Below are positions 50,276 to 59,009 of a DNA stretch of 64,000 nucleotides, in pieces. The DNA lies in assembly GCA_017559525.1 (NCBI GenBank), contig JAFYRI010000003.1, forward strand, positions 1 to 64,000, read 5' to 3'. The DNA is from Alphaproteobacteria bacterium (GTDB lineage Bacteria; Pseudomonadota; Alphaproteobacteria; CAAHEQ01; UBA3637). Both the position numbers and the translations under genes were made by a program. Every line of letters begins with the position of its first letter. The stretch's first letter is position 1. A model generated the notes under the pieces. It was not told where the DNA came from. It worked only from the letters and a program-made list of their open reading frames with translations, and made no database searches.

Positions 50276-51631
50276 ATGAAAAAGAAAATAACTCCCAAAA
50301 TTATGCCAGGTTTTATGGAATTATTACCCGCAAAACAGTTAGCTTTCGACAGAATGAAAGCAATTGTTCAAAATGCTTATGAAAGCTATGGTTTTACTCC
50401 TCTTGATACACCAGTATTGGAACTGAGTGATGTGTTATTAGCAAAAGCAGGGGGGGAAACTGAAAAACAAATTTATCGTTTTACAAAAGGTGACACAGAT
50501 ATTTGTATGCGTTTTGATTTGACGGTACCATTTTCTAGATTTGTAGCAAAAAATCAAAATGATTTAGCGTTTCCATTTCGGAGATATTGTATAGGTAAAG
50601 TTTATCGTGGTGAAAGACCTCAAAAGGGACGTTTTCGTGAGTTTTATCAAGCCGATATTGATATCATTGGTAACGAAAAATTATCTGTTGTTTATGATGC
50701 AGAAATTCCATCAATTATGTATCAAGTTTTAACAACTTTAGGGTTAAAACGGTTTCATATTCGCATGAATAATCGTAAGTTATTGAAAGGATTTTATGCT
50801 TCTTTGGGATTAGAAGAACAATCTGCAGATATCTTGCGATTGGTGGATAAAATTGATAAAATTGGTGCAGAAAATGTTCGTTTGGGGTTAAAAGATTTGA
50901 ATGTACCTTTAGAAATATGCGATCAAATTTTATCATTTGTTGAAATTGATGGTACATCAGAAGAGGTTTTATCTCAATTATCCGCATTAGGAATTGAAAA
51001 TGAAGCATTTAAAACAGGGTGCGAGGAATTGAAAATAGTGTCTGATGCTTTGATGGCATTGGGAGTGCCTCAAACTCATTATAAAATTGATTTAAAAATT
51101 ACGCGAGGATTAGATTATTATACAGGTACTGTTTATGAAACAACAGTAGATGATTATCCAACATGGGGAGCTATTTGTTCGGGGGGTAGATATGATAATT
51201 TGGCTGAAAATTATACAGATAGAAAATTGCCGGGCATAGGTATGAGTATTGGTTTAACGCGCTTGTTTGATTTGTTAGATGATGTAAATCTTATTCGAAC
51301 AAAAGGTCAAACCCCAACGGATGTATTGGTATTGCCGATGGGAGATGGTGTCTCTTATCCACTGGCTGTTGCTCGTACTTTGCGTGAGGCAGGTATTAAA
51401 ACGGAAGTTTATTTTGCAGATGTAAAGTTTAAAAATAAAATGGCATATGCAAATAAAACAGGTTCTCCGTATGTTATTATTTTAGGAGAAGATGAAGAAA
51501 AAGAACAGGTTGTATCCTTGAAAAATATGGCAACAGGGGAACAAGAAATAGTTTCTTTAAGTATGATTGCGGAGCAATTAAAGGGGCTTTTATCTCAAAA
51601 AGAAGAATTACCAGTTATTGCTCAAGAGTAG
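50276..51631 (+). CDS. hisS: Histidyl-tRNA synthetase
   Basis: This 451-residue class II synthetase charges tRNA-His. Motif 2 is seen in RRYCIGKVYRGERPQKGRFR, the histidine-specific motif ITRGLDYYTGTVYE follows, and the C-terminal anticodon domain has VLPMGDGVSYPLAVARTLRE. The start at 50276 is preceded by AGGTGAATAAA; an earlier GTG at 50267 would add three residues. It closes a run of plus-strand genes from recX, though these functions are unrelated. Confidence 0.96.
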   Translation: MKKKITPKIMPGFMELLPAKQLAFDRMKAIVQNAYESYGFTPLDTPVLELSDVLLAKAGGETEKQIYRFTKGDTDICMRFDLTVPFSRFVAKNQNDLAFPFRRYCIGKVYRGERPQKGRFREFYQADIDIIGNEKLSVVYDAEIPSIMYQVLTTLGLKRFHIRMNNRKLLKGFYASLGLEEQSADILRLVDKIDKIGAENVRLGLKDLNVPLEICDQILSFVEIDGTSEEVLSQLSALGIENEAFKTGCEELKIVSDALMALGVPQTHYKIDLKITRGLDYYTGTVYETTVDDYPTWGAICSGGRYDNLAENYTDRKLPGIGMSIGLTRLFDLLDDVNLIRTKGQTPTDVLVLPMGDGVSYPLAVARTLREAGIKTEVYFADVKFKNKMAYANKTGSPYVIILGEDEEKEQVVSLKNMATGEQEIVSLSMIAEQLKGLLSQKEELPVIAQE

Positions 51632-51656
51632 TTTTATGTGATTGTAGAATAAAGAA

Positions 51657-51686
51657 AAACGTTAGTCTATGATAGACTAACGTTTT
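51657..51686. terminator. Bidirectional terminator between hisS and the Fic gene
   Basis: AAACGTTAGTCTA (51657-51669) and TAGACTAACGTTT (51673-51685) form a 13-bp stem with a 3-nt loop and T/A tracts on both sides. The last codons of the Fic-like gene lie within it. Confidence 0.9.
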
Positions 51687-52705
51687 TTGTCTTTTTGATT
51701 TTTAAGAAAACTTAATGTTACAGGGTTTTTCTTGCGTGGTAATTCATTCAATCGTTCGATTGATTTTTGCATTGTTTTTTTGAGTCTGGATAACATAAAA
51801 GTTTCATATTTTTCTGGATTACCCGTTTTCTTTAATTCCACCATTGTGTTGATATACTCTTTTTGATCTTTAGGTGAAATTAAGATAGGAGGATATCCAC
51901 CCTGAATGAGATAATAGTTTGCTAATAATCTTGACGTTCTTTTATTTGTATCAATAAAAGGTTGAATAAAAATAACGTTATAATGGACATCTAATGCTTT
52001 TTGTATGAAAGTTTTTGGATCTGTACTTTTGTTATGTGCTAGTCCAGATAAGAGTGATGTCATTTTTGAACGAATGGATGCAGGATTTTGAACGGCAATA
52101 CCCAAATCATACATTTGAACTGATACACGACGATAGTCATTTTTGTGTTCAGCTTCAATGCCATCCATTAAGGTTGATGCTGTTTTTATAACCATATCAT
52201 GTGTTAGGTTTGGTTCCGTATGTGCATTTGTCAGAGTATACCAAAATGCCTCTTCAAAATTGGCGTTTTGTTTGCGAAATAATTTTACAAAATCAGCATC
52301 ATTTTCACCATGCTTGGCATGTTTATCTTGTTCTAAAGCAATGGACGTATGTGTGCTTTCTGCTAACATCCATTTCCAAAAATCATAGTCAATTAATGTG
52401 TTTGCTAATTTAGTTTGATAATCTGTATGAAGGAGTTCAATATCTTGATAAAGTTGTTGAATATCTGGAGTTGGATTGTCCATTGTTGTTATATGATAAG
52501 ATGGTTCTTGAGCCTCAGCAATTGAATGGCGAGGTAAAGATTTGGCAATTTCAGCATTACGCTCTTTTTTTTCAGCTTTATTTTTTTCTTGCCAACAGTG
52601 TAATAATTCCTTTTGTTCGGAAGCGCTTAAAGCATTTTTATGTTCTTTTATATATTTTTTTATTTCATCTGCGGACATTGCATTAAATAAATCCGATTTG
52701 ATCAT
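51677..52705 (-). CDS. Fic-domain protein with altered active site
   Basis: This 342-residue protein has an N-terminal helical, Lys/Glu-rich region (residues 1-75) and a Fic domain. The expected active site HPFxDGNGRxxR reads IQPFIDTNKRTSR (residues 247-259): the catalytic His is Gln, and the Gly-Asn-Gly-Arg element is Thr-Asn-Lys-Arg. A Ser-x-x-x-Glu stretch (TSIALEQ, about 120-126) resembles the inhibitory helix of class II Fic proteins. AMP transfer is therefore doubtful; it may bind nucleotides or act differently. The start at 52705 follows GGAG; an ATG at 52717 is possible. Confidence 0.8.
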   Translation of the reverse strand: MIKSDLFNAMSADEIKKYIKEHKNALSASEQKELLHCWQEKNKAEKKERNAEIAKSLPRHSIAEAQEPSYHITTMDNPTPDIQQLYQDIELLHTDYQTKLANTLIDYDFWKWMLAESTHTSIALEQDKHAKHGENDADFVKLFRKQNANFEEAFWYTLTNAHTEPNLTHDMVIKTASTLMDGIEAEHKNDYRRVSVQMYDLGIAVQNPASIRSKMTSLLSGLAHNKSTDPKTFIQKALDVHYNVIFIQPFIDTNKRTSRLLANYYLIQGGYPPILISPKDQKEYINTMVELKKTGNPEKYETFMLSRLKKTMQKSIERLNELPRKKNPVTLSFLKNQKDKKR

Positions 52706-52824
52706 TTTATTCTCCATTACAATACAACATTATCTATATTGTATCACAATAATTAGAAAAAAGCAAGAAAAATTAAAAAATGATTGACAAAACAAAAGGA
52801 GGGTTAACCATACTTTTATAAAAA

Positions 52825-52850
52825 AACACTCTCTTGAATGAGAGAGTGTT
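52825..52850 (-). terminator. Terminator of pgsA
   Basis: AACACTCTCT (52825-52834) and AGAGAGTGTT (52841-52850) pair around TGAATG, with a run of T on the minus-strand side (A at 52821-52826) and on the plus side. Confidence 0.9.
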
Positions 52851-52859
52851 TTTGTTTTT

Positions 52860-53549
52860 TTATTCTTCATCCATATATTTTCGACCAGATTTCCAATAGT
52901 CATATCCAGTCATAACTGTTAAGATAGCAGCTCCCCATAAAGCAATCATACCAATGAACCACAAGCATTTTTCGGCACAACAACCATCTAAGTTAGCAAC
53001 CATTAATACAGGTAGAGCAATCATTTGGCATGCGGTTTTCCATTTTGCTAATCGTGTAACAGGACACCCAACATTAATTTCTGCTAAAAATTCGCGTAAA
53101 CCAGATACTAAAATTTCTCGGCACAAAATTACAACTGCTGGTACAATACCAAAATCTCCTAAACGATCGGAATATGCTAACATCAATAAAGTTGCGCCTA
53201 CTAATAATTTATCAGCAATTGGATCTAGTACACGTCCGAAACGGGATAATTGATTTAAATGTCTAGCTAAATATCCATCCATATAATCTGTAATGCCAGC
53301 TAATGCAAATAAAACAACACTGGTCCAAGCCCAAAAAGGTGTTCGTATGGCTAATGTTAATACAATAACTGGTATAGCCCAAATTCGAATCATTGTTAAT
53401 AAATTTGGAATATTAACTTTTTTTACAGCAGCAGGAGCCTTTTTTACAACACTTGGTGCTTTTTTTACAACAGCAGTTGTTTTTTTGGCAGCTGATTTTA
53501 ATGCTTTTTTTGCTGCTTCCTTGTTGATTTTTTTTATTGTTTTTCCCAT
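52860..53549 (-). CDS. pgsA: CDP-diacylglycerol-glycerol-3-phosphate 3-phosphatidyltransferase with Lys/Ala-rich N-terminus
   Basis: This 229-residue membrane enzyme makes phosphatidylglycerol phosphate. The CDP-alcohol phosphatidyltransferase motif D-x2-DG-x2-AR-x8-G-x3-D-x3-D is visible in DYMDGYLARHLNQLSRFGRV plus LDPIADKL. The enzyme core begins near residue 46 with NIPNLLTMIRI. The first 45 residues are a Lys/Ala/Val repeat (KKAPSVVKKAPAAVKK) of histone-H1-like composition that is not part of the family. The ribosome site GGAAT is moderate. The gene is convergent with the Fic gene's region via a terminator. Confidence 0.92.
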   Translation of the reverse strand: MGKTIKKINKEAAKKALKSAAKKTTAVVKKAPSVVKKAPAAVKKVNIPNLLTMIRIWAIPVIVLTLAIRTPFWAWTSVVLFALAGITDYMDGYLARHLNQLSRFGRVLDPIADKLLVGATLLMLAYSDRLGDFGIVPAVVILCREILVSGLREFLAEINVGCPVTRLAKWKTACQMIALPVLMVANLDGCCAEKCLWFIGMIALWGAAILTVMTGYDYWKSGRKYMDEE

Positions 53550-53590
53550 TTTTATTCCTTTTGTTAAGATTCTATAATATTCTTATACAC

Positions 53591-55414
53591 CTAACCATGG
53601 TAAAATGTATAGATTTTTTTTGCAATTTTTTCATTTATTCCGGGAACACGCATTAACCTTGCAATAGATGCCCCAGCAATTTCACGAACAGAACCAAAAT
53701 GTGTTATTAAATCCTTTTTGCGCTTTTGTCCGATTCCTTCTATTTCTAACAGTGTTTCATGGAACATATTTTTGGCACGTTTTTGGCGATGAGAACCGAT
53801 TGCAAAACGGTGAGCTTCATCCCGTAATCGTTGTATGAGGTGTTGTAAATTGCTTTTTTCATTTAAGTGAATTGGTTTGGTTGGCTGAGTGGATAAAAAT
53901 AGAGTTTCTTTCCCAGCATTTCGTTTTTCCCCTTTTGCAACGGCCATTAAAGCAATTTGTGAAATATTTAACCCTTTAAAGATATCTATTGCAGCAGATA
54001 ATTGACCTTTGCCCCCATCAATAATTATTGCATCAGGTAAATCATTTTCTTTTATTCCACGTGTTAAACGGCGATATAAGACTTCTCGCATCATTCCAAA
54101 ATCATCATTTGTTTTGGCAATATCTCCATTAATATTAAATCGTCTGTACCATTTTTTTTGAAAACCCGATTCGTTGGCCGCAATCATAGCGCCGACTGCG
54201 TAAGCTCCTTGGATATGGCTGTTATCATATACTTCAATTTTATTTAGCTGTTTTTTTTCTAATAAGGTTGTTAACTCTATCCACGTATCATGAGATATTT
54301 TTTCAGATTGAATTTGTTGGTTGTATGTAGCTTCAGCATTCATTAAAGCTTGTTTCATTAGATTGTTGCGACTTTCTTTAAAAGGAGGATAGCTAATTTT
54401 AATGGTTTTGAGGTATTTTTGAGTTAAAACAATATCTATGTTTTTTTCTGTTTTGTGTGATACTAAAATATTTTTAGCTGGAGGCAATGTATCGTAAAAT
54501 TGTAATAAAAATGCAGATAAAATTTCACTTTCGGTTTTATCTTCCACATGAGGTATCATATAAAATGTATTTCCAATTGTTTTGCCATTGCGATGGAAAA
54601 ATAATTGAACGCATGCTGTATCGCTTTGTTTAAAGATTGCCACAATATCTGTTTCACCAATATCATTCAAGGCATCGGTTGATTGAATTTGATTTAAAAA
54701 TTGTAATTTATCCCGAATTGCAGCTGCTTCTTCGTAGCGTTGTTCGTTAGATAATTTTTGCATTTGAATAACTAAATCATCTTGTAGGGGGATTCGTTCT
54801 CCATGCAAAAAAGCGCGTGTTTGACGAACACGTTCTGAATACTCTGCATGTGAAATACATCCACAACAAGGTCCAGCGCATCGACCAATTTGATATAATA
54901 AACAAGGACGAGTTCTGTGATTGAAATATGTATCTGCACATGTTCTAAGGCCAAAGACCTTTTGAATTTCTGTAATGGTTTTATTGACGGCTAACCCAGA
55001 TGGAAAAGGACCAAAATAATCACCTTTGATGTTTTTTGCACCTCTGTATTTTTGTAATCTGGGTGTTTTGTCTGCGGTGATTAAAATAAAGGGAAAAGAT
55101 TTATCATCTTTCAACAAGATATTATAATAGGGGCGAAATTGTTTGATTAAATCGCTTTCCAGTAAAAGAGCTTCTGTTTCTCCGGCTGTTTCAATTGTAA
55201 TTACATCATATATTTGTTCTACCATTTGGCGAATACGAATACTTAATGTATCTAAGTGAGTATAATTTGTTAGACGTTTTTTTAAATTTTTAGCTTTTCC
55301 AACATATATAACTATACCATTTTTATCTAGCATTCTATATACACCAGAACGCTCTGAAACCTGTTTCAGTTTATCTTGTAAAACCAAAATACCACTTCTG
55401 TTTGTGTTTGACAT
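53591..55414 (-). CDS. uvrC: UvrABC excinuclease subunit C
   Basis: This 607-residue nuclease makes both cuts in nucleotide-excision repair. The N-terminal GIY-YIG domain starts SGVYRMLDKNGIVIYVGKAK followed by NLKKRL. A UvrB-binding UVR motif lies near MQKLSNEQRYEEAAAIRDKL, the RNase-H-like second nuclease domain includes EVYDNSHIQGAYAVGAMIA, and the helix-hairpin-helix region ends the protein (LLEIEGIGQKRKKDLITHFG). No ribosome site lies before the ATG. A promoter ends 6 bp upstream, so a leaderless mRNA is likely. Confidence 0.95.
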   Translation of the reverse strand: MSNTNRSGILVLQDKLKQVSERSGVYRMLDKNGIVIYVGKAKNLKKRLTNYTHLDTLSIRIRQMVEQIYDVITIETAGETEALLLESDLIKQFRPYYNILLKDDKSFPFILITADKTPRLQKYRGAKNIKGDYFGPFPSGLAVNKTITEIQKVFGLRTCADTYFNHRTRPCLLYQIGRCAGPCCGCISHAEYSERVRQTRAFLHGERIPLQDDLVIQMQKLSNEQRYEEAAAIRDKLQFLNQIQSTDALNDIGETDIVAIFKQSDTACVQLFFHRNGKTIGNTFYMIPHVEDKTESEILSAFLLQFYDTLPPAKNILVSHKTEKNIDIVLTQKYLKTIKISYPPFKESRNNLMKQALMNAEATYNQQIQSEKISHDTWIELTTLLEKKQLNKIEVYDNSHIQGAYAVGAMIAANESGFQKKWYRRFNINGDIAKTNDDFGMMREVLYRRLTRGIKENDLPDAIIIDGGKGQLSAAIDIFKGLNISQIALMAVAKGEKRNAGKETLFLSTQPTKPIHLNEKSNLQHLIQRLRDEAHRFAIGSHRQKRAKNMFHETLLEIEGIGQKRKKDLITHFGSVREIAGASIARLMRVPGINEKIAKKIYTFYHG

Positions 55415-55420
55415 GTAGAT

Positions 55421-55449
55421 ATAGTACGAATAAATGGTATAAAAATCAA
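55421..55449 (-). promoter_or_regulatory. Promoter of uvrC (leaderless)
   Basis: Minus strand: TTGATT (55444-55449), 17 bp, TACTAT (55421-55426), then 6 bp to the ATG at 55414. No AGGAG-like site lies before the start. Confidence 0.65.
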
Positions 55450-55530
55450 GAACTCATAACAATAAAATGTATTTTATTTAACATTTGTTAACTTTTGGTG
55501 TGATAATGTGTAAAAAAAACGAGGGTAAAA

Positions 55531-56796
55531 ATGAAACATTTAAAAGTATTTTTCGCTGCAGTTATTATGATGTTTTGGTCTGCGACTTCTTTGGGGGGAA
55601 CGGCAACATTAATTGCGGATACTAAAAGTGGATTTATTTTATCATCTCGAAATGCAAATGTGAAGAATTATCCAGCTTCTTTAACAAAAGTTATGACGTT
55701 GTATATGGCTTTTGAGGCTTTAGAAGAAGGTTTGTTGAAAATGGATGATAAGTTACCTGTGTCTGTAAAGGCTTCTCGTCAACCTAAATCTAAAATGTAT
55801 TTAAAAGCTGGTAGTACTATTACTGTAGAAGAAGCCATTATGGCGCTTATTATTAAGTCAGCTAATGATGCTGCTGTTGTTTTAGCTGAAAGTTTGGCTC
55901 CATCAGAGGAAGAGTTTGCTGTTATGATGACAAAAACAGCTCGAGAATTGGGAATGGATAGTACTACATTTAAAAATGCCTCAGGTTTACATCATCCCGA
56001 TCAAAAAACGACGGCTCGTGACATGGCTGTTATGACAATGGCATTAATTAATCATCATCCCGAATATTATAAATTGTTTAGTAAGAAGTCATTTAAGTTT
56101 AAATTTAACGGGAAAACAATTAATTCACATAATGAAATTGTTCGTAGTTATAAGGGTGGAGAAGGTTTGAAAACGGGATTTATTTCTGCTGCTGGTTATA
56201 ATATTATTTCTACTGCAAAACGTGGAGACAATCGGTTGGTCAGTGTCGTGTTGGGTTATAACTCAACACGAGCCAGAGATAAAAAAGCTGTCAGTTTATT
56301 GAATAAAGGGTTTAAAATGATTATTAAACAAAAATCGTTAGCTAGCAAATCTGGCAAGGCCCTTAAAAACAATCCATTGGGTAAAAATGCACTGATTTCT
56401 AAACCCAATAAACAATCTTATTTGCCGATTATGGCTAAAAGTATTCAAGATACAAAAAATATTGTCTTGGCTAGTTCTCAAACGCCAACAGATGATCGAG
56501 TTTTGGGGGTTGGTTATTTAGATGTGGAAGATTTTACTACAACAGGTCAAGGTGATGGAGCTAAAACTTGGGCGATACAAGTTGGGGCATTCCATTCTCA
56601 GAAATTGGCTTTGCGCGTAGCAAATGAAGCGGTTGCAACGTTACGTTTAAAAGATAAAACAGTTAAAACACCTCAAGCTGAAGAATGGTTTCGTTCACGT
56701 ATTTTTGGATTTGAAAATAAGAAAGAAGCAGATAATGCTTGTCAAAAATTGCTGTCTCAAAAAATGCAGTGTATGTCCATTGCACCAGTATCTTAA
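55531..56796 (+). CDS. D-alanyl-D-alanine carboxypeptidase with SPOR domain
   Basis: This 421-residue penicillin-binding protein (DacA type) trims the peptidoglycan stem peptides. It has a signal peptide (cut near TSLGG). The active-site motifs are SLTK (SxxK, about residue 51), SAN (SxN) and KTG in GLKTGFISAAG. A C-terminal SPOR domain (about residues 345-420, TWAIQVGAFHSQKLALRVAN) would bind denuded glycan at the division site. The usual C-terminal amphipathic anchor of PBP5 is replaced by SPOR. The ribosome site GAGGG precedes the ATG. Confidence 0.93.
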   Translation: MKHLKVFFAAVIMMFWSATSLGGTATLIADTKSGFILSSRNANVKNYPASLTKVMTLYMAFEALEEGLLKMDDKLPVSVKASRQPKSKMYLKAGSTITVEEAIMALIIKSANDAAVVLAESLAPSEEEFAVMMTKTARELGMDSTTFKNASGLHHPDQKTTARDMAVMTMALINHHPEYYKLFSKKSFKFKFNGKTINSHNEIVRSYKGGEGLKTGFISAAGYNIISTAKRGDNRLVSVVLGYNSTRARDKKAVSLLNKGFKMIIKQKSLASKSGKALKNNPLGKNALISKPNKQSYLPIMAKSIQDTKNIVLASSQTPTDDRVLGVGYLDVEDFTTTGQGDGAKTWAIQVGAFHSQKLALRVANEAVATLRLKDKTVKTPQAEEWFRSRIFGFENKKEADNACQKLLSQKMQCMSIAPVS

Positions 56797-56811
56797 CAGA
56801 ATTCTTTTTTA

Positions 56812-56840
56812 TTGCATTTTAACTATAGTTGACATATAAT
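56812..56840 (+). promoter_or_regulatory. Promoter of the gene at 56847 (leaderless)
   Basis: TTGCAT (56812-56817), 17 bp, TATAAT (56835-56840), then GCATTT and ATG. The -10 box is perfect; the expected start of transcription falls on or next to the ATG. Confidence 0.75.
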
Positions 56841-56846
56841 GCATTT

Positions 56847-57980
56847 ATGTTAAGAAAAGTTATAAGTTTGGCATTATTGGTAAGCGCGTGGTCCTTGCCG
56901 GTTGCCGCTGGATTTGATATGTTGCCAACAAAGGATGGTCAATGTCGTTTTTTTTATCCAACTGATAAAAATACGCAGGGCTGGACTATCCAGGTATCGT
57001 CTCAAGATATGTGTCAAAATGGTACAGTCAATAAGCATGGTCAAGTGACAATTTATAATGCATTTGGTGCACCTGTTGAACAAATTTACGGTTTTTTTAA
57101 TGGTGGGTATTGGACAGGAGATAAAGAATTATCAGCTGATGTTATTGCTGGTTATGCCGAAAATTCGGATACGTATAAAGTTTCTTTTGAGTTGTCCAGC
57201 GGTACTGGGTTTGATATTCGGTATTTATCTCAGATGGTGTCTCAAAAACAAAAAGACACAACCTTTGCTTCTTTTTCGTTTTGCCAGCCGTTTCGGGTAT
57301 TAGTTCAAACACAAGATTATGGGTTGTTTCAAGATAAAAGTTTAATAACTGAAATAATAGATGAAATTGCTCAATATGCGAAAAAATTGTGTCCGGCAGA
57401 ACAAAAAATTCAATTGTTTGGATCATCTAAAGAGCGTCCTACGCAAGATGATGTCTTTTTTTATGCTGATATTGATTTAACAACAGCACAAATTGATGTT
57501 AAGCGTAATGATGCTAATGCATTTTCAAGACAAGAAAATATGATTTTGATTTCGAACGAATTAGATAAAAAGGTGGAAGTTCAAATAGAACAAAATGTTG
57601 TTGATGAGGAAAATAAAGTTCCTGATATATCTGAAGAAGGTATTGAGGTGAATGCGAGAGATATTAATAAATTAGATGCTTCAGAAGAAATATCTAGTTT
57701 GTTAGATAAAGTCCCGCATTTATTAACAATTAGTCGGTTGACTGGTAAGACTGTTCATGGGAGTGTGGTTGTTAAGATAGAACGCGTTGTTGATAAAACG
57801 GCAGATGTTATAACGCCTCTTCCTTTGCAATTAGTGGGCGATGGGTTACAAACAGGATGGGCTATTGTAACAGGGGATTTTTCATATGAAACAGGTCGTT
57901 TGGGGGCAGAATTAAAGGGGCGTGCGAATGTTACATCTGTTGTTCCATGTCAACAATCTTATTGTACAGATATAAAGTAA
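56847..57980 (+). CDS. Secreted protein of unknown function
   Basis: This 377-residue protein has a signal peptide (LLVSAWSLPVAAGF, cut near residue 22) and a first domain rich in beta strands with six cysteines (FYPTDKNTQGWTIQVSSQ, FELSSGTGFDIRYLSQ). A disordered acidic middle (about residues 230-290) leads to a C-terminal beta domain (SRLTGKTVHGSVVVKIERVV). No family is recognised. No ribosome site lies before the ATG at 56847, and a consensus promoter ends 6 bp upstream, so leaderless expression is expected. The next gene is 9 bp downstream, probably in the same unit. Confidence 0.7.
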   Translation: MLRKVISLALLVSAWSLPVAAGFDMLPTKDGQCRFFYPTDKNTQGWTIQVSSQDMCQNGTVNKHGQVTIYNAFGAPVEQIYGFFNGGYWTGDKELSADVIAGYAENSDTYKVSFELSSGTGFDIRYLSQMVSQKQKDTTFASFSFCQPFRVLVQTQDYGLFQDKSLITEIIDEIAQYAKKLCPAEQKIQLFGSSKERPTQDDVFFYADIDLTTAQIDVKRNDANAFSRQENMILISNELDKKVEVQIEQNVVDEENKVPDISEEGIEVNARDINKLDASEEISSLLDKVPHLLTISRLTGKTVHGSVVVKIERVVDKTADVITPLPLQLVGDGLQTGWAIVTGDFSYETGRLGAELKGRANVTSVVPCQQSYCTDIK

Positions 57981-57989
57981 GGGAATAAC

Positions 57990-58670
57990 ATGAGGGTTAT
58001 TATAATTGTTTCAGGAATAGCAATTTTGTGTTTGATTATATTTTATATGGGACGTCAAACACATTTAGAGAATTTGTTGCATCAGTATAATAAGATTGTG
58101 GCTTTGACTGAAAAAGATATATTATATCGTTCAAAACAATTACCTTTATTTGGTGGAGGGATATTGTTTTATCAAGTACGTTTTTCTGATATCCCATTCG
58201 ATCATTCTGTTGATAAAATGAGTATTGCTGTTAATGGAACTGATGTAAAAGTATCATTGCAAGGAGTTCGATTTAATTTAGATGATGCCCTGCGTAGTAA
58301 AAATGATTTAGCGCAATCGTTTAAAACATATATACCATACACGCATGTGTTTACACGTCCATTAGAAACATTGGTTTTGTGTGGCGTTAACGATGTTTAT
58401 TTTGATGCCGCTTTTAGTTTGGAAAAAGATGGGTTATCAAGGCATGTTTTGGGGCAAGTTTATGATAAACAAATTGGGCGTGCACTATTTGATTTTTATA
58501 TTCCGTCAGAAATGAATAAATTATCACCATCTGAATTATCAAAGGCCGTTTTATTAGATGGAACTTTTTCATTTGAGGATTTATCTGTAGCTGATGATTA
58601 TAGAGCTTATGCAACTAGTTTAGGTATAAAAGAACCCGCCAATTGGTTGACGGGTGTTTCAATTAAGTAA
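57990..58670 (+). CDS. Single-pass membrane protein of unknown function
   Basis: This 226-residue protein has an N-terminal membrane helix (VIIIVSGIAILCLIIFYMGR) and a periplasmic mixed domain with LFYQVRFSDIPFDHSVDKMS and HVLGQVYDKQIGRALFDFYI. No family is recognised. AGGGAATA precedes the ATG. It follows the secreted protein at 56847 closely and probably works with it in the envelope. Confidence 0.65.
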   Translation: MRVIIIVSGIAILCLIIFYMGRQTHLENLLHQYNKIVALTEKDILYRSKQLPLFGGGILFYQVRFSDIPFDHSVDKMSIAVNGTDVKVSLQGVRFNLDDALRSKNDLAQSFKTYIPYTHVFTRPLETLVLCGVNDVYFDAAFSLEKDGLSRHVLGQVYDKQIGRALFDFYIPSEMNKLSPSELSKAVLLDGTFSFEDLSVADDYRAYATSLGIKEPANWLTGVSIK

Positions 58671-58680
58671 ATATTATTTA

Positions 58681-59001
58681 TTAAAACAAAAATGTATTTA
58701 ATAAAAACAAACAGCTACAACAGCATAACATAACTAAAATACATGTAATGTAATCCACAATGATGTTTAAAAATGTATTTTTTATACTGTACATTCCAGC
58801 TTTTTCAATTATAACCCAATAAGCCAAGCGTGCTCCTAATATGATTAAAAGAGCAATCAAATAGATTTGAGCCCCTCTTAAAAGAGTTGCCAAAGGTTTT
58901 ACTTCTGTTTGGGTTAAGAATAACCAAAATGCGAGTGCAAATCCTAATAAAATGGAAAAGCGAAAAGAAAAAAAAGTTTTGAAGTGTTTAAGAAAAGACA
59001 T
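58681..59001 (-). CDS. Small membrane protein, hypothetical
   Basis: This 106-residue protein has three hydrophobic segments (FSILLGFALAFWLFLTQTE, GAQIYLIALLIILGARLAYW and FLNIIVDYITCILVMLCCCS). Four cysteines lie close together in the last helix (CCCSC). No family is recognised. AGGAG precedes the ATG. It follows the Sel1 gene by 8 bp, suggesting co-transcription. Confidence 0.6.
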   Translation of the reverse strand: MSFLKHFKTFFSFRFSILLGFALAFWLFLTQTEVKPLATLLRGAQIYLIALLIILGARLAYWVIIEKAGMYSIKNTFLNIIVDYITCILVMLCCCSCLFLLNTFLF

Positions 59002-59009
59002 TTTTTCTC

